DNA of 64,000 nucleotides, taken from positions 1 through 64,000 of the forward strand of contig NZ_FOVG01000007.1 in assembly GCF_900115075.1 (NCBI RefSeq), read 5' to 3'. Origin of the DNA: Candidatus Pantoea varia (GTDB lineage Bacteria; Pseudomonadota; Gammaproteobacteria; Enterobacterales; Enterobacteriaceae). The position numbers and the translations under genes were made by a program. Shown in pieces: positions 44,931-53,716 of the stretch (position 1 is the stretch's first letter; every line of letters begins with the position of its first letter). The notes beneath the pieces were generated by a model. The model made no database searches. It saw only the letters and a list, made by a program, of their open reading frames with translations, and was not told where the DNA came from.

Positions 44931-45107
44931 ATGACACAACAGAAATACAGAGGTGGTGCCGGCAATTTTGCCAACGATCCAGAACGGGCGAGTGAAGCTG
45001 GCAGTGCAGGAGGCAAGGTCAGTGGGGGCAACTTCAGAAACGATCCTGAAAAGGCCAGGGAAGCCGGTCGGAAAGGAGGCAAGATTAGTCGACGTCCTTC
45101 TAAGTAA
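44931..45107 (+). CDS. KGG-domain stress-induced protein (YmdF/YciG-like)
   Basis: 58 residues with GAGG 8 nt before the ATG. Two KGG-type motifs are clear: GGAGNFANDPERASEAGSAG, GGNFRNDPEKAREAGRKGGK. Such small hydrophilic proteins (con-10 family) are induced in stationary phase and some affect motility or stress tolerance. Their RpoS-linked expression is family knowledge, not visible here. Confidence 0.9.
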   Translation: MTQQKYRGGAGNFANDPERASEAGSAGGKVSGGNFRNDPEKAREAGRKGGKISRRPSK

Positions 45108-45181
45108 TTCTGAATAAAGCGCTTTAGGACGTATTACGCCATGGAGTGGCATCTCTTCCGTCAACACTCAGAATCTGTTCA

Positions 45182-46078
45182 TCATTCCCCCTCTTTTAGC
45201 CTTAACGCCTCTCTGACCAGGTTAAAAGCCGGTGAATGCTGCTTGCGGCTGGGATAATAGAGATAGTAACCGGGGAATGGCTCACACCAGCGCTCAAGCA
45301 CCCGAATCAGCGTGCCCTGTTCCAGCCCTTCTGAAACTTCCTGTTCAGGCAAAAAAGCGATTCCCAGCCCGGCAAGCGCCGCTTCTGCAATGTGTGCTGA
45401 AGTATTGAACGTCAGCTGTCCATCCACCCTCACATTTAATGGCCCCTCTTCTCCGTCAAAATCCCAGACATACAATCCACCTGCGCTCGCCTGTCGCATA
45501 TTGATGCAGTTGTGATGCAGGAGATCCTGTGGCACCTGCGGCGTAGCATGACGACGAAAGTAGTCGGGTGCAGCTACCGCCGCCATCCGTAACGGCGGGG
45601 TTATCGGCATCGCCACCATATCTTTATCAATGGTATCCCCCATCCTTACCCCCGCATCGAACCGATCGGCCACGATGTTACGTAAGCCATGATTTGCATC
45701 GAACTCGAGCCGGATATCGGGATAAGCCGCCAGCAGTGGCGTCAGTTTTGGCATCAGGAGAGAACTCAGAATATGCGGGCCACAGGTGATGCGTACTGTA
45801 CCGGCGGGCTTGTCCCGCATCGCAGTCAGCATATCCAGTTCCGCTTCTATTTCATCGAATCGATTGCCTATCGCCTCGATTAATCGCTCACCCGCTGCGG
45901 TCGGCGAGACGTTACGCGTCGTGCGGGTCAGCAGCCGAATCTCCATCCGGTTTTCCAGCGCAGTAATGGTCTGACTCAGCGCGGGCTGCGTCACGCCCAG
46001 CAGCGCTGCCGCGCGGGTAAAGCTGCCCTCTCGCGCTACGGTAATAAAAGCCTGCAGGTCATTCATATTGCGTTTCAT
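45182..46078 (-). CDS. LysR-family transcriptional regulator
   Basis: 298 residues. HTH in residues 5-65 (LQAFITVAREGSFTRAAALL, TQPALSQTITALE), followed by a two-lobed effector domain. GGGAG 8 nt ahead supports ATG 46078. Divergent from the MFS exporter gene with a 133-bp gap, so it likely regulates that gene. It belongs to the CrgA/YhjC-like subgroup by its NVSPTAAGERLIEAI pattern. Confidence 0.92.
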   Translation of the reverse strand: MKRNMNDLQAFITVAREGSFTRAAALLGVTQPALSQTITALENRMEIRLLTRTTRNVSPTAAGERLIEAIGNRFDEIEAELDMLTAMRDKPAGTVRITCGPHILSSLLMPKLTPLLAAYPDIRLEFDANHGLRNIVADRFDAGVRMGDTIDKDMVAMPITPPLRMAAVAAPDYFRRHATPQVPQDLLHHNCINMRQASAGGLYVWDFDGEEGPLNVRVDGQLTFNTSAHIAEAALAGLGIAFLPEQEVSEGLEQGTLIRVLERWCEPFPGYYLYYPSRKQHSPAFNLVREALRLKEGE

Positions 46079-46211
46079 GCTGCACTCCCGCCAGTAGATT
46101 AATAAGCCATGGTTATAACCCCTTTAAGGATTCATTAGCTAGTCAATATAAAGCGAAACAGTAGAATTTCCTGAGTTCATCAGCACCACTAACAATCAAA
46201 CAGGACAGAAC

Positions 46212-47405
46212 ATGGCTTCCACTGAAACAACGGCCTATTCCCCACAGGATAAAGATGCTCACTGGGGTGGCGTCTGGGCAATGACGCTGTGTGTCTTCGC
46301 GCTGATCGCCTCTGAATTTATGCCGGTCAGCCTGTTATCGCCGTTATCGCGTGATCTGGCGGTCAGCCAGGGTCTGGCCGGACAGGGTATCGCCATCTCT
46401 GGCGCGCTCGCAGTGATCACCAGCCTCTCGATAACCCACATCGCGGGGAATCTCGACCGCAAAATTCTGTTGCTGACACTAACGCTGCTAATGGCGCTGT
46501 CCGGAATGATGGTGGCGATGGCTTCCAGCTATCTGGCTTACATGACGGGCCGGGCACTGATTGGCGTGGTGATTGGCGGGTTCTGGTCGATGTCAGCAGC
46601 GGTGGCCATCCGGCTGGTGCCGACCGATCAGGTGCCACGCGCACTGGCTATTTTCAACGGCGGAAATGCGCTGGCGACTGTTATCGCGGCACCGCTGGGC
46701 AGCTATCTCGGTTCTGTCATCGGCTGGCGCGGGGCTTTTTTCAGCCTGGTGCCGGTGGCGTTGATCGCCCTGATCTGGCAAGGCTTCACGCTGCCCTCAA
46801 TGCCGGTGGATAAGGCACAGCAGCGCACCGGGCAGCTCCTCCAGCTGCTGCGTTCGCGGCTGGTTACGGTGGGCCTGATCGCCTGCGGTCTGCTCTTTAT
46901 GGGCCAGTTCACCCTGTTTACCTATCTCCGCCCGTTTCTGGAAACCGTGACGCAGATTGATGTTTCTGCGCTGTCGCTGGTGCTGCTGACCATTGGCATC
47001 GCCGGCTTTATTGGCACGCTGATTATCGGTGCTGTTCTGCAGCGGGGATTCTATCTGACCCTGATGATTATCCCGCTGATCATGGCGGTGGTTGCGGTGC
47101 TGCTCATGGTGTTCGGTCATCAGATATGGGTGGTGGCACCGCTGCTGGGCATCTGGGGACTGGTGGCAACAGCCGCACCCACCGGATGGTGGGCCTGGGT
47201 AGCCAGATCCTTCCCGGATAACGCGGAGACCGGCGGCGGATTAATGGTTGCCATCGTCCAGCTGTCGATTGCTCTGGGATCGACGCTGGGTGGCCTGGCC
47301 TTTGACCATGCAGGCTGGCAGACCACTTTTGCCCTCAGCGCCACATTACTGGTTGCAGCCGCCGCGCTGGCGAGGATCACCGCCCATAAAGAAAGTGCTG
47401 CCTGA
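46212..47405 (+). CDS. MFS efflux transporter, NepI/AraJ-like (DHA1)
   Basis: 397 residues, 12 predicted helices. FALIASEFMPVSLLSPLSRDLAVSQGLAGQ and GRALIGVVIGGFWSMSAAVAIRLVP follow NepI closely (the nucleoside exporter). NepI exports purine ribonucleosides; other relatives export sugars or drugs. It is divergent from the LysR gene and 69 bp upstream of the alpha/beta hydrolase gene, which may be in the same transcript. Confidence 0.85.
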   Translation: MASTETTAYSPQDKDAHWGGVWAMTLCVFALIASEFMPVSLLSPLSRDLAVSQGLAGQGIAISGALAVITSLSITHIAGNLDRKILLLTLTLLMALSGMMVAMASSYLAYMTGRALIGVVIGGFWSMSAAVAIRLVPTDQVPRALAIFNGGNALATVIAAPLGSYLGSVIGWRGAFFSLVPVALIALIWQGFTLPSMPVDKAQQRTGQLLQLLRSRLVTVGLIACGLLFMGQFTLFTYLRPFLETVTQIDVSALSLVLLTIGIAGFIGTLIIGAVLQRGFYLTLMIIPLIMAVVAVLLMVFGHQIWVVAPLLGIWGLVATAAPTGWWAWVARSFPDNAETGGGLMVAIVQLSIALGSTLGGLAFDHAGWQTTFALSATLLVAAAALARITAHKESAA

Positions 47406-47473
47406 TAACAGGTTCATTGTTTAACCGGGCAACTCTTTGCCCACATGTCGTCAAACCCGATAAGGATCCTCTC

Positions 47474-48499
47474 ATGAGAGCATTAACCCTGATGTTTGGA
47501 CTGTTGATCAGTTCATTTGCGGCCAGCGCTGCCGATATGTCGCGCGGCGCCGATAATTTTTATCAAAGCGATAAAGTGACCCGCGAGAAAGTCACCTTCA
47601 AAAACCAGTATCAGATGGGTGTCACCGGCACCCTGTACAGACCCAAAGAGGCCAGTAAAACGGCACGCCTGCCAGCGATTGTGGTGGGTCATCCGATGGG
47701 TGCAGTTAAAGAGCAGAGCGCCAGCCTCTATGCGCAGAAAATGGCGGAGCAGGGCTTTGTTACCCTCGCAATCGATCTCTCATTCTGGGGCGAAAGTGAA
47801 GGCCAGCCGCGCAATGCAGTTTCTCCGGATATCTATGCGGAAGACTTCAGCGCTGCGGTGGATTACCTGGGAACCCGTGAATTTGTCGACCGCAATCGGA
47901 TTGGTGTGCTGGGGATTTGTGGCAGTGGCAGTTTCGTCATTAGCGCGGCGAAGATCGATCCCCGCATGAAGGCGATTGCGACCGTCAGTATGTATGACAT
48001 GGGATCGGCTAACCGCAATGCGCTGAATAAGAGCCAGACGCTGGCGCAGCGCAGGCAGATCATTGAAGCAGCGTCACAGCAACGTTATGTGGAATTTACC
48101 GGAGGTAAAACCGAATATACCGGCGGTACGCCACATAAAATTGATGCTGATTCACCGCCAGTGGCTAAAGAATTTTATGATTTTTACCGGACGCCTCGCG
48201 GTGAGTTCACCCCGAAAAGCTCGTCAGCGGCGCTGACGACACACCCGACGCTCACCAGCAACGTGAAATTCATGAACTTCTATCCATTCAATGATATTGA
48301 GACCATTTCTCCACGCCCGATGCTCTTCATCACCGGTGATAAAGCGCACTCACGCGAGTTCAGTGAAAATGCCTTCCAGCGCGCGGCTCAGCCCAAAGAG
48401 CTGTATATCGTGCCTGATGCGGGCCATGTCGACCTGTATGATCGCACTGACCTGATTCCGTTCGCGAAGCTGACCGCCTTCTTTAAGCAGCATCTGTAA
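47474..48499 (+). CDS. Secreted alpha/beta hydrolase (YcjY-like)
   Basis: 341 residues from ATG 47474 (MRALTLMFGLLISSFAASAA), a signal peptide that the longer frame would bury. The nucleophile elbow is GICGSGSFVISAAK (Gly-x-Cys/Ser-x-Gly type), with a terminal AGHVDLYDRTD providing His. YcjY-type dienelactone-hydrolase-like proteins have no fixed substrate. The elbow reads GICGSGS, so Cys or Ser as nucleophile needs checking. Probably co-transcribed with the MFS gene. Confidence 0.82.
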   Translation: MRALTLMFGLLISSFAASAADMSRGADNFYQSDKVTREKVTFKNQYQMGVTGTLYRPKEASKTARLPAIVVGHPMGAVKEQSASLYAQKMAEQGFVTLAIDLSFWGESEGQPRNAVSPDIYAEDFSAAVDYLGTREFVDRNRIGVLGICGSGSFVISAAKIDPRMKAIATVSMYDMGSANRNALNKSQTLAQRRQIIEAASQQRYVEFTGGKTEYTGGTPHKIDADSPPVAKEFYDFYRTPRGEFTPKSSSAALTTHPTLTSNVKFMNFYPFNDIETISPRPMLFITGDKAHSREFSENAFQRAAQPKELYIVPDAGHVDLYDRTDLIPFAKLTAFFKQHL

Positions 48500-48520
48500 T
48501 CATCCGCAGATCAGCGATTC

Positions 48521-48552
48521 CAGCCCGCCCGCAGGAAACTGCAGGCGGGCTG
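48521..48552. terminator. Bidirectional terminator between hydrolase and RND genes
   Basis: CAGCCCGCC (48521-48529) and GGCGGGCTG (48544-48552), 9 bp, extended inside by CAG/CTG; it lies in the 62-bp gap between convergent genes. T-runs are weak on both sides. Confidence 0.6.
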
Positions 48553-48561
48553 TCTGCGTTA

Positions 48562-51500
48562 TTAGCCTTTGCGATGGCGGGTCAGATAGTGCTTCACCAG
48601 CACAAAGAACAGCGGAACAAAGAACAATGCCAGGACGGTGCCTGCCAATGTGCCGCCGATGATGCCGGTACCGATAGCAATGCGGCTGTTAGCCCCCGCA
48701 CCGGTCGCCACCGCCAGTGGGATCACACCGGCAATAAAAGCCAGTGACGTCATCATGATCGGCCGCAGACGGGTTCGCGCCGCCTGCAACGCAGCGGCAC
48801 TCAGTGAGCTGCCCTGACGCACTGCATCCTCGGCAAACTCGATAATCAGAATCGCGTTTTTGGAGGTCAGCCCGACGGTGGTCAGCAACGCCACCTGGAA
48901 ATAGATATCGTTACTCAACCCGCGTAGCGCCACGGCCAGCACGGTACCCAGCACGCCGAGCGGCACCGCAAGCAGCACGGAGAACGGAACGGACCAGCTC
49001 TCATACAGCGCAGCCAGACAGAGGAAAACCACCAGAATGGAGATTGCATAGAGCGTGGTTGACTGCCCACCCGCCTGCTTCTCCTGCAAAGAAAGCCCGC
49101 TCCAGGCACCTGTGGTCCCTGCCGGGAGTTCATTGGCAAGCCGCTCAATGGTGTTCATGGCATCACCGGAGCTGAACCCTTCGGCGTTCTGACCCTGAAT
49201 TTCGTAGGAGGCTGAGCCGTTATAACGGTTAAGGCTTTCCGGCCCCATGGTCCAGCGGGTCGAGGCAAACGCCGAGAACGGCGTCATGGTGCCCTCACTG
49301 TTCCGGATATACCACTTATCCAGATCTGATGGTGCTGAACGATACTGACCATCGCCCTGCACATAGACCCGCTTCACACGACCCCGATCAATGAAGTCAT
49401 TAATATAGGCACCGCCCCAGGCGCTGGTCAGCGTATCGGTCACGTCATCCAGCTGAAGCCCCAGTGCCACCGCTTTGCTGGTATCGATATCAACCTGCAA
49501 CTGCGGGGTCTGCGGCAGGATATTCGCCCGCACGCCGATCAGCTCCGGGCTTTGCGCGGCGCTTTGTAATAGCTGATCGCGCAGATTACCCAGTTGTTCA
49601 CGCGTGGTGCCACCGCTGGCCAGCAGCTCATAGGTGAAGCCGTTGTTCTGGCCCAGACCTGGCACCGATGGCGGCGTCAGTGCAAAGATCTGCGCATCCC
49701 GAATCGACGCCAGCGCATAGGTCGCGCGTCCGGCAATCGCCTCGGCGGAGTTCTCACTGCCGGGTCGCTGGTCCCAGTTTTTAAGCTTGATAAACGCCAT
49801 ACCGGCATTCTGCGCAGCACCGCTGAAGTTAAAGCCGTTGATGGTGAAGACCACATCTATATTCTGTTTCTCTTCAGTCAGGAACCAGTCAACAATCTGC
49901 TGATTGACGGCCTCCGTGCGGCTGGCGGTTGCGCCCGCTGGCAATGTCGCCTGAAGCATAATGCTGCCCTGATCTTCAGTCGGCAGGAAGCTGCCCGGCA
50001 GGCGGGTAAACATCACAAACAGCACCACGCCCATTGCCGCATAAAGCGACACCATGACCAGCGGACGACGCAGTGTGCTGACCACTTTGTGGCGATACTG
50101 GCGTTCAGTAGCGGCATAAAAGCGGTTAAAACCGCCAAAGAAGCCTTTGCGATGAGGGGTTGTCGGCCGCAGCAGCATGCCACACAGCGCGGGCGTCAGG
50201 GTCAGCGCCACCACCACAGAGAAGGTCATGGCCGCAATGATGGTGATGGAGAATTGCCGGTAAATCACGCCGGTCGATCCGGCGAAAAACGCCATCGGCA
50301 GAAAGACTGCCGAGAGCACCAGCGCGATAGCCACCAGCGCGCCGGAGATCTCTTTCATCGACTTTTCCGTTGCCTCACGTGCCGGCAAACCTTCGTCATG
50401 CATGATGCGCTCGACGTTCTCGACCACTACGATTGCATCGTCCACCAGCAATCCAATGGCCAGCACCATGGCAAAAAGCGTCAGGGTGTTGATGGTGTAG
50501 CCGCATAACGCCAGTACACCAAAGGTGCCGAGCAGCACGACCGGCACTGCCAGCGCCGGGATCAGCGTCGCGCGTATGTTCTGCAGGAACAGGTACATCA
50601 CCACCACCACCAGCGCGATCGCTTCGATCAGGGTGATCACCACATCCTCAACGGAAATTTTGATGAAATCAGTGCTGTCGAGCGCATAGGCCACTTCGTA
50701 GCCTTGCGGCATTGAGTGGCGATACTCTTCAACTTTGTTTTTCACCAGCGTTGCGGTAGCCAGCGCATTCGCGCCCGGTGCCAGCATCACCCCGACTCCG
50801 GCCGCAGGATGCCCGTTAAGTCGCGTGGTCATGTCATAGGATTCACCGCCCAGCTCTACCCGCGCCACATCACCCACCCGCACAATAGCGCCGCTTTTAT
50901 CGCTTTTGACGATGATGTTGCGGAACTGCTCTGGCGTCTGCAGTCGTGACTGCGCTCTGACCGTGGCGGTGAGTTGCTGATTATCGGGCGATGGCAGGCC
51001 GCCGATTTTACCGGCTGAGACCTGAATGTTTTGTGAGCGTATCGCCGCCGACACGTCAGAGGGCTGCAACGCATAAGAGTTTAGCTTGAAGGGATCGAGC
51101 CAGATGCGCATCGCGTACTGACCGCCAAACACCTGGATGTCGCCGACGCCTTCGGTCCTGGCCAGCGGCTCCTGCATATTACTGACCAGCCAGTCACCGA
51201 TATCTGTGCTGTTGCTTTTACCCGTGGTGTCATACAGCCCCATCACCAGCAGAAAGTTCGACTGCGATTTGGTCACCGTCACGCCAAGCTGCTGCACCTC
51301 GCTGGGCAGACGGGAGAGCGCCTGCTGCACCTTGTTCTGTACCTGCACCTGAGCGGTGTCAGGATCGGTGCCCTGACTGAAAGTGACAGTGACCGACACA
51401 TTCCCCTGCGAGCTGCTGCTGGAGGTAAAGTAGAGCAGATTATCGAGTCCGGTCAGCTGCTGCTCGATAACCTGCGTGACGCTATTCTCCAGCGTCTCCG

Positions 51501-51663
51501 CAGAGGCACCGGTGTAAGTGGCGCTGATATTCACCGACGGCGGTGCAACATCGGGATATTGTTCAACCGGTAACAGGGTGATAGAGAGCGCGCCAAGCAG
51601 CATGATTAAAATGGCAACAACCCATGCAAAGACGGGACGATAAATAAAAAAACGAGAAAACAT
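48562..51663 (-). CDS. RND (HAE1-family) multidrug efflux pump
   Basis: 1033 residues from ATG 51663 (MFSRFFIYRPVFAWVVAI), with the usual start. Twelve helices; the proton-relay Asp pair is in LAIGLLVDDAIVVVENVERI; large periplasmic docking and porter loops follow helices 1 and 7. It belongs to the AcrB/AcrD/MexF-type HAE1 family. No membrane-fusion protein or outer-membrane factor is encoded on either side, so it must share AcrA- and TolC-like partners or a distant adaptor. Substrate unknown. Confidence 0.93.
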   Translation of the reverse strand: MFSRFFIYRPVFAWVVAILIMLLGALSITLLPVEQYPDVAPPSVNISATYTGASAETLENSVTQVIEQQLTGLDNLLYFTSSSSSQGNVSVTVTFSQGTDPDTAQVQVQNKVQQALSRLPSEVQQLGVTVTKSQSNFLLVMGLYDTTGKSNSTDIGDWLVSNMQEPLARTEGVGDIQVFGGQYAMRIWLDPFKLNSYALQPSDVSAAIRSQNIQVSAGKIGGLPSPDNQQLTATVRAQSRLQTPEQFRNIIVKSDKSGAIVRVGDVARVELGGESYDMTTRLNGHPAAGVGVMLAPGANALATATLVKNKVEEYRHSMPQGYEVAYALDSTDFIKISVEDVVITLIEAIALVVVVMYLFLQNIRATLIPALAVPVVLLGTFGVLALCGYTINTLTLFAMVLAIGLLVDDAIVVVENVERIMHDEGLPAREATEKSMKEISGALVAIALVLSAVFLPMAFFAGSTGVIYRQFSITIIAAMTFSVVVALTLTPALCGMLLRPTTPHRKGFFGGFNRFYAATERQYRHKVVSTLRRPLVMVSLYAAMGVVLFVMFTRLPGSFLPTEDQGSIMLQATLPAGATASRTEAVNQQIVDWFLTEEKQNIDVVFTINGFNFSGAAQNAGMAFIKLKNWDQRPGSENSAEAIAGRATYALASIRDAQIFALTPPSVPGLGQNNGFTYELLASGGTTREQLGNLRDQLLQSAAQSPELIGVRANILPQTPQLQVDIDTSKAVALGLQLDDVTDTLTSAWGGAYINDFIDRGRVKRVYVQGDGQYRSAPSDLDKWYIRNSEGTMTPFSAFASTRWTMGPESLNRYNGSASYEIQGQNAEGFSSGDAMNTIERLANELPAGTTGAWSGLSLQEKQAGGQSTTLYAISILVVFLCLAALYESWSVPFSVLLAVPLGVLGTVLAVALRGLSNDIYFQVALLTTVGLTSKNAILIIEFAEDAVRQGSSLSAAALQAARTRLRPIMMTSLAFIAGVIPLAVATGAGANSRIAIGTGIIGGTLAGTVLALFFVPLFFVLVKHYLTRHRKG

Positions 51664-51952
51664 CAGCGGGATCTCTTCCTTTTGGGCGGGTACAGGACCT
51701 GCATTCCTGCGGGTCAACGAACTGCGTTGATTATAGGGTGTAACCTCCAGCTAAACATCCTGACGTTATTTTTTCTTAAACCTGCCTGATCGTGCCGTGA
51801 CGATGCATTTTCGATTAATCGCGGATTTAGCTGTGCTGACATCCGATTGGGCATCGAAGAGAAAGCCGATGCAGAACGAATCTGATGATGCGTTGAGCAA
51901 AATGGTGAACCCTGACTATCCTCAAAAAAAGAACATAAATCAGGAGAGAACC

Positions 51953-52120
51953 ATGAAATTTTTCTACTTCGTTTCGCTTATCGCCTCTACCCTCTATTTA
52001 CTGGTTTTCCTGCCAAAACTTCGCACCCGTCGGGAACCCATTGCCTACTGGGGATGCTGGACTTACCTGGGTGCCAACGCCATTTTCTGGGCCGTTTATG
52101 GTGTCATGCATTACATTTAA
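51953..52120 (+). CDS. Small two-helix membrane protein
   Basis: 55 residues from ATG 51953 preceded by CAGGAGAGAACC, a strong RBS; the longer frame from 51797 has no RBS. Two helices (FYFVSLIASTLYLLVFLP, GCWTYLGANAIFWAVYGVMHY) with RTRREP between them. Not assigned to a named family; short duplicated membrane proteins like this often have regulatory roles, but none is shown. Confidence 0.6.
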   Translation: MKFFYFVSLIASTLYLLVFLPKLRTRREPIAYWGCWTYLGANAIFWAVYGVMHYI

Positions 52121-52404
52121 TGTCATTTTTTAAGCAAAGCGGTAAACAGGGATGTTTACGGCGCTATCCTGCTGATAAGTAATGAGAGTGAGGGACGAAC
52201 TTCAGGGGTTTATGATGGCGCGGTTTAGCCCGGTCAAAATCATGACAGGTCTGGACCTGTGAATGGGACCCGATTAACACCTCTGCCAGGCAGCCTGTCA
52301 GGCTTTCATCCCGCGGAACACGATGATTTCTCCTTCGGTTCCGTTGTGGGATATATTGGCTGCACTCTCGTGACATTTTCCCTGCATAACAGGTAATCCA
52401 GGCA

Positions 52405-52752
52405 ATGGCTCTAATCCCCAAAAACTACACGCGGCTGGAAAGCGGCTATCGTGAAAAAGCACTTAAAATCTATCCATGGGTGTGTGGACGCTGCTCACGC
52501 GAGTTTGTCTATTCAAACCTGCGCGAACTGACGGTTCACCATATCGATCACGACCACACCAACAATCCGGAAGATGGCAGTAACTGGGAGTTGTTGTGTC
52601 TCTATTGTCATGACCACGAGCACTCAAAGTACACCGAGGCTGACCAGTATGGCACCCGCGTAGTGGCAGGCGAGGATGCACAAAAAGATGTCGGTGAAGC
52701 CACCTACAATCCGTTTGCTGACCTGAAATCGATGCTGAATAAGAAGAAGTAA
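52405..52752 (+). CDS. yajD: HNH nuclease YajD
   Basis: 115 residues, almost identical in pattern to E. coli YajD: LESGYREKALKIYPWVCGRC, SREFVYSNLRELTVHHIDHD, HTNNPEDGSNWELLCLYCHD. The HNH motif has paired CxxC zinc-binding pairs and the catalytic HH. It is a conserved small nuclease-like protein of unproven target. Its gene is monocistronic with a hairpin 10 bp downstream. Confidence 0.95.
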   Translation: MALIPKNYTRLESGYREKALKIYPWVCGRCSREFVYSNLRELTVHHIDHDHTNNPEDGSNWELLCLYCHDHEHSKYTEADQYGTRVVAGEDAQKDVGEATYNPFADLKSMLNKKK

Positions 52753-52762
52753 TGGCTGAACG

Positions 52763-52786
52763 GTCAGGCTGCCTGAGCGGCCTGAC
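52763..52786 (+). terminator. Hairpin after yajD
   Basis: GTCAGGC (52763-52769) and GCCTGAC (52780-52786), 7-bp stem with a 10-nt loop, 11 bp after the stop codon; no clear T-run. Confidence 0.45.
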
Positions 52787-52919
52787 AGCCTCGCCTACTG
52801 AGGAGGATTACACCGCCCGGCCACAGAGTGGCCCGTCATGCCAGATGCCACCACAGCCAGCCAGACTCAGCGCTGAAGGGATGCTTTATCCAACCGGCTG
52901 GTTCAGATTGTGCAATCAC

Positions 52920-53363
52920 TCATGGCCGGGTGAACCGTACGTCTATCTCTCCCTCACCGACACTCTTTTTGAGGCTGTCTGTCGCCATCACTTTTCCTAC
53001 TGGCGTATAGCTGTAGGAGGTCTGAAATCCCTCGTAAAAAAGCACAAGTGTTTTATCGCCATACAGCATCACATCGCCCGGCTGGATCGTACCGGGTTTG
53101 TGCGGATCGTTATTAAGAGCAGCAGGCAGGTCAGCAAACTTTTCGTTACCGTTCAGCTCCTTCATCGTCATGGTCAGCGGGAGTTGCTGTGCAAATGCTT
53201 TCGCGGTGGGGTTATCCGCCAGCGCAATCTCATAAGACTGATGGTTGATCGTCATAATAATCTTCATGGGACGCAGCTCTCCTGCCCGAACCGGGCCACT
53301 GGCTTTAACGGGCATCAGACTATAGGTGGAAAGTAAAACCAGCAAAAGTAAGGCTCTTTTCAT
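52920..53363 (-). CDS. Secreted cyclophilin-like fold protein
   Basis: 147 residues from ATG 53363 (MKRALLLLVLLSTYSLMPVKA), a signal peptide. The domain (MTINHQSYEIALADNPTAKAFAQQLPLTM, GDVMLYGDKTLVLFYEGFQTSYSYTPVGKV; split only by description) matches the cyclophilin-like fold family found in many periplasmic or cytoplasmic hypothetical proteins. These have lost peptidyl-prolyl isomerase residues, so the activity is unknown. Monocistronic. Confidence 0.8.
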   Translation of the reverse strand: MKRALLLLVLLSTYSLMPVKASGPVRAGELRPMKIIMTINHQSYEIALADNPTAKAFAQQLPLTMTMKELNGNEKFADLPAALNNDPHKPGTIQPGDVMLYGDKTLVLFYEGFQTSYSYTPVGKVMATDSLKKSVGEGEIDVRFTRP

Positions 53364-53716
53364 AAGGTTGCTCTCCGGATTATGGCGCATCTGTTCAGAC
53401 ATGGAGTGCGTTACTGCGATCGCCCTCCAGCCATAATAAACGGGCTCACTTACCTGCAGTTGCCTGATGGTAAAGATTTATCCTTCCCCCTTTCCCTGCA
53501 TCATCATTCTGTCGGCGGAACTCGCGCGCCGCTTATTCTGCAACAGCCCGGTTGCGCTGCGCTTCATCTGATGTGCTGAACTGATTTGCGGCTTACGTTT
53601 CGGGCTGTCGAAACATTTTGAGAAATAATTTCCCTGAATAACAGCCAGTTTCCACATTGTTGCGACTATTTCTGTACCAGGCTTAACAGATAACAACAGA
53701 GACAATGTGGAGCATT
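53364..53716. other. 353-bp divergent region before ydeP
   Basis: No frame is supported. It separates the cyclophilin-like gene (minus) from ydeP (plus). GTGGAG 8 nt before ATG 53717 is the ydeP RBS. No clear operator is seen. Confidence 0.4.
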
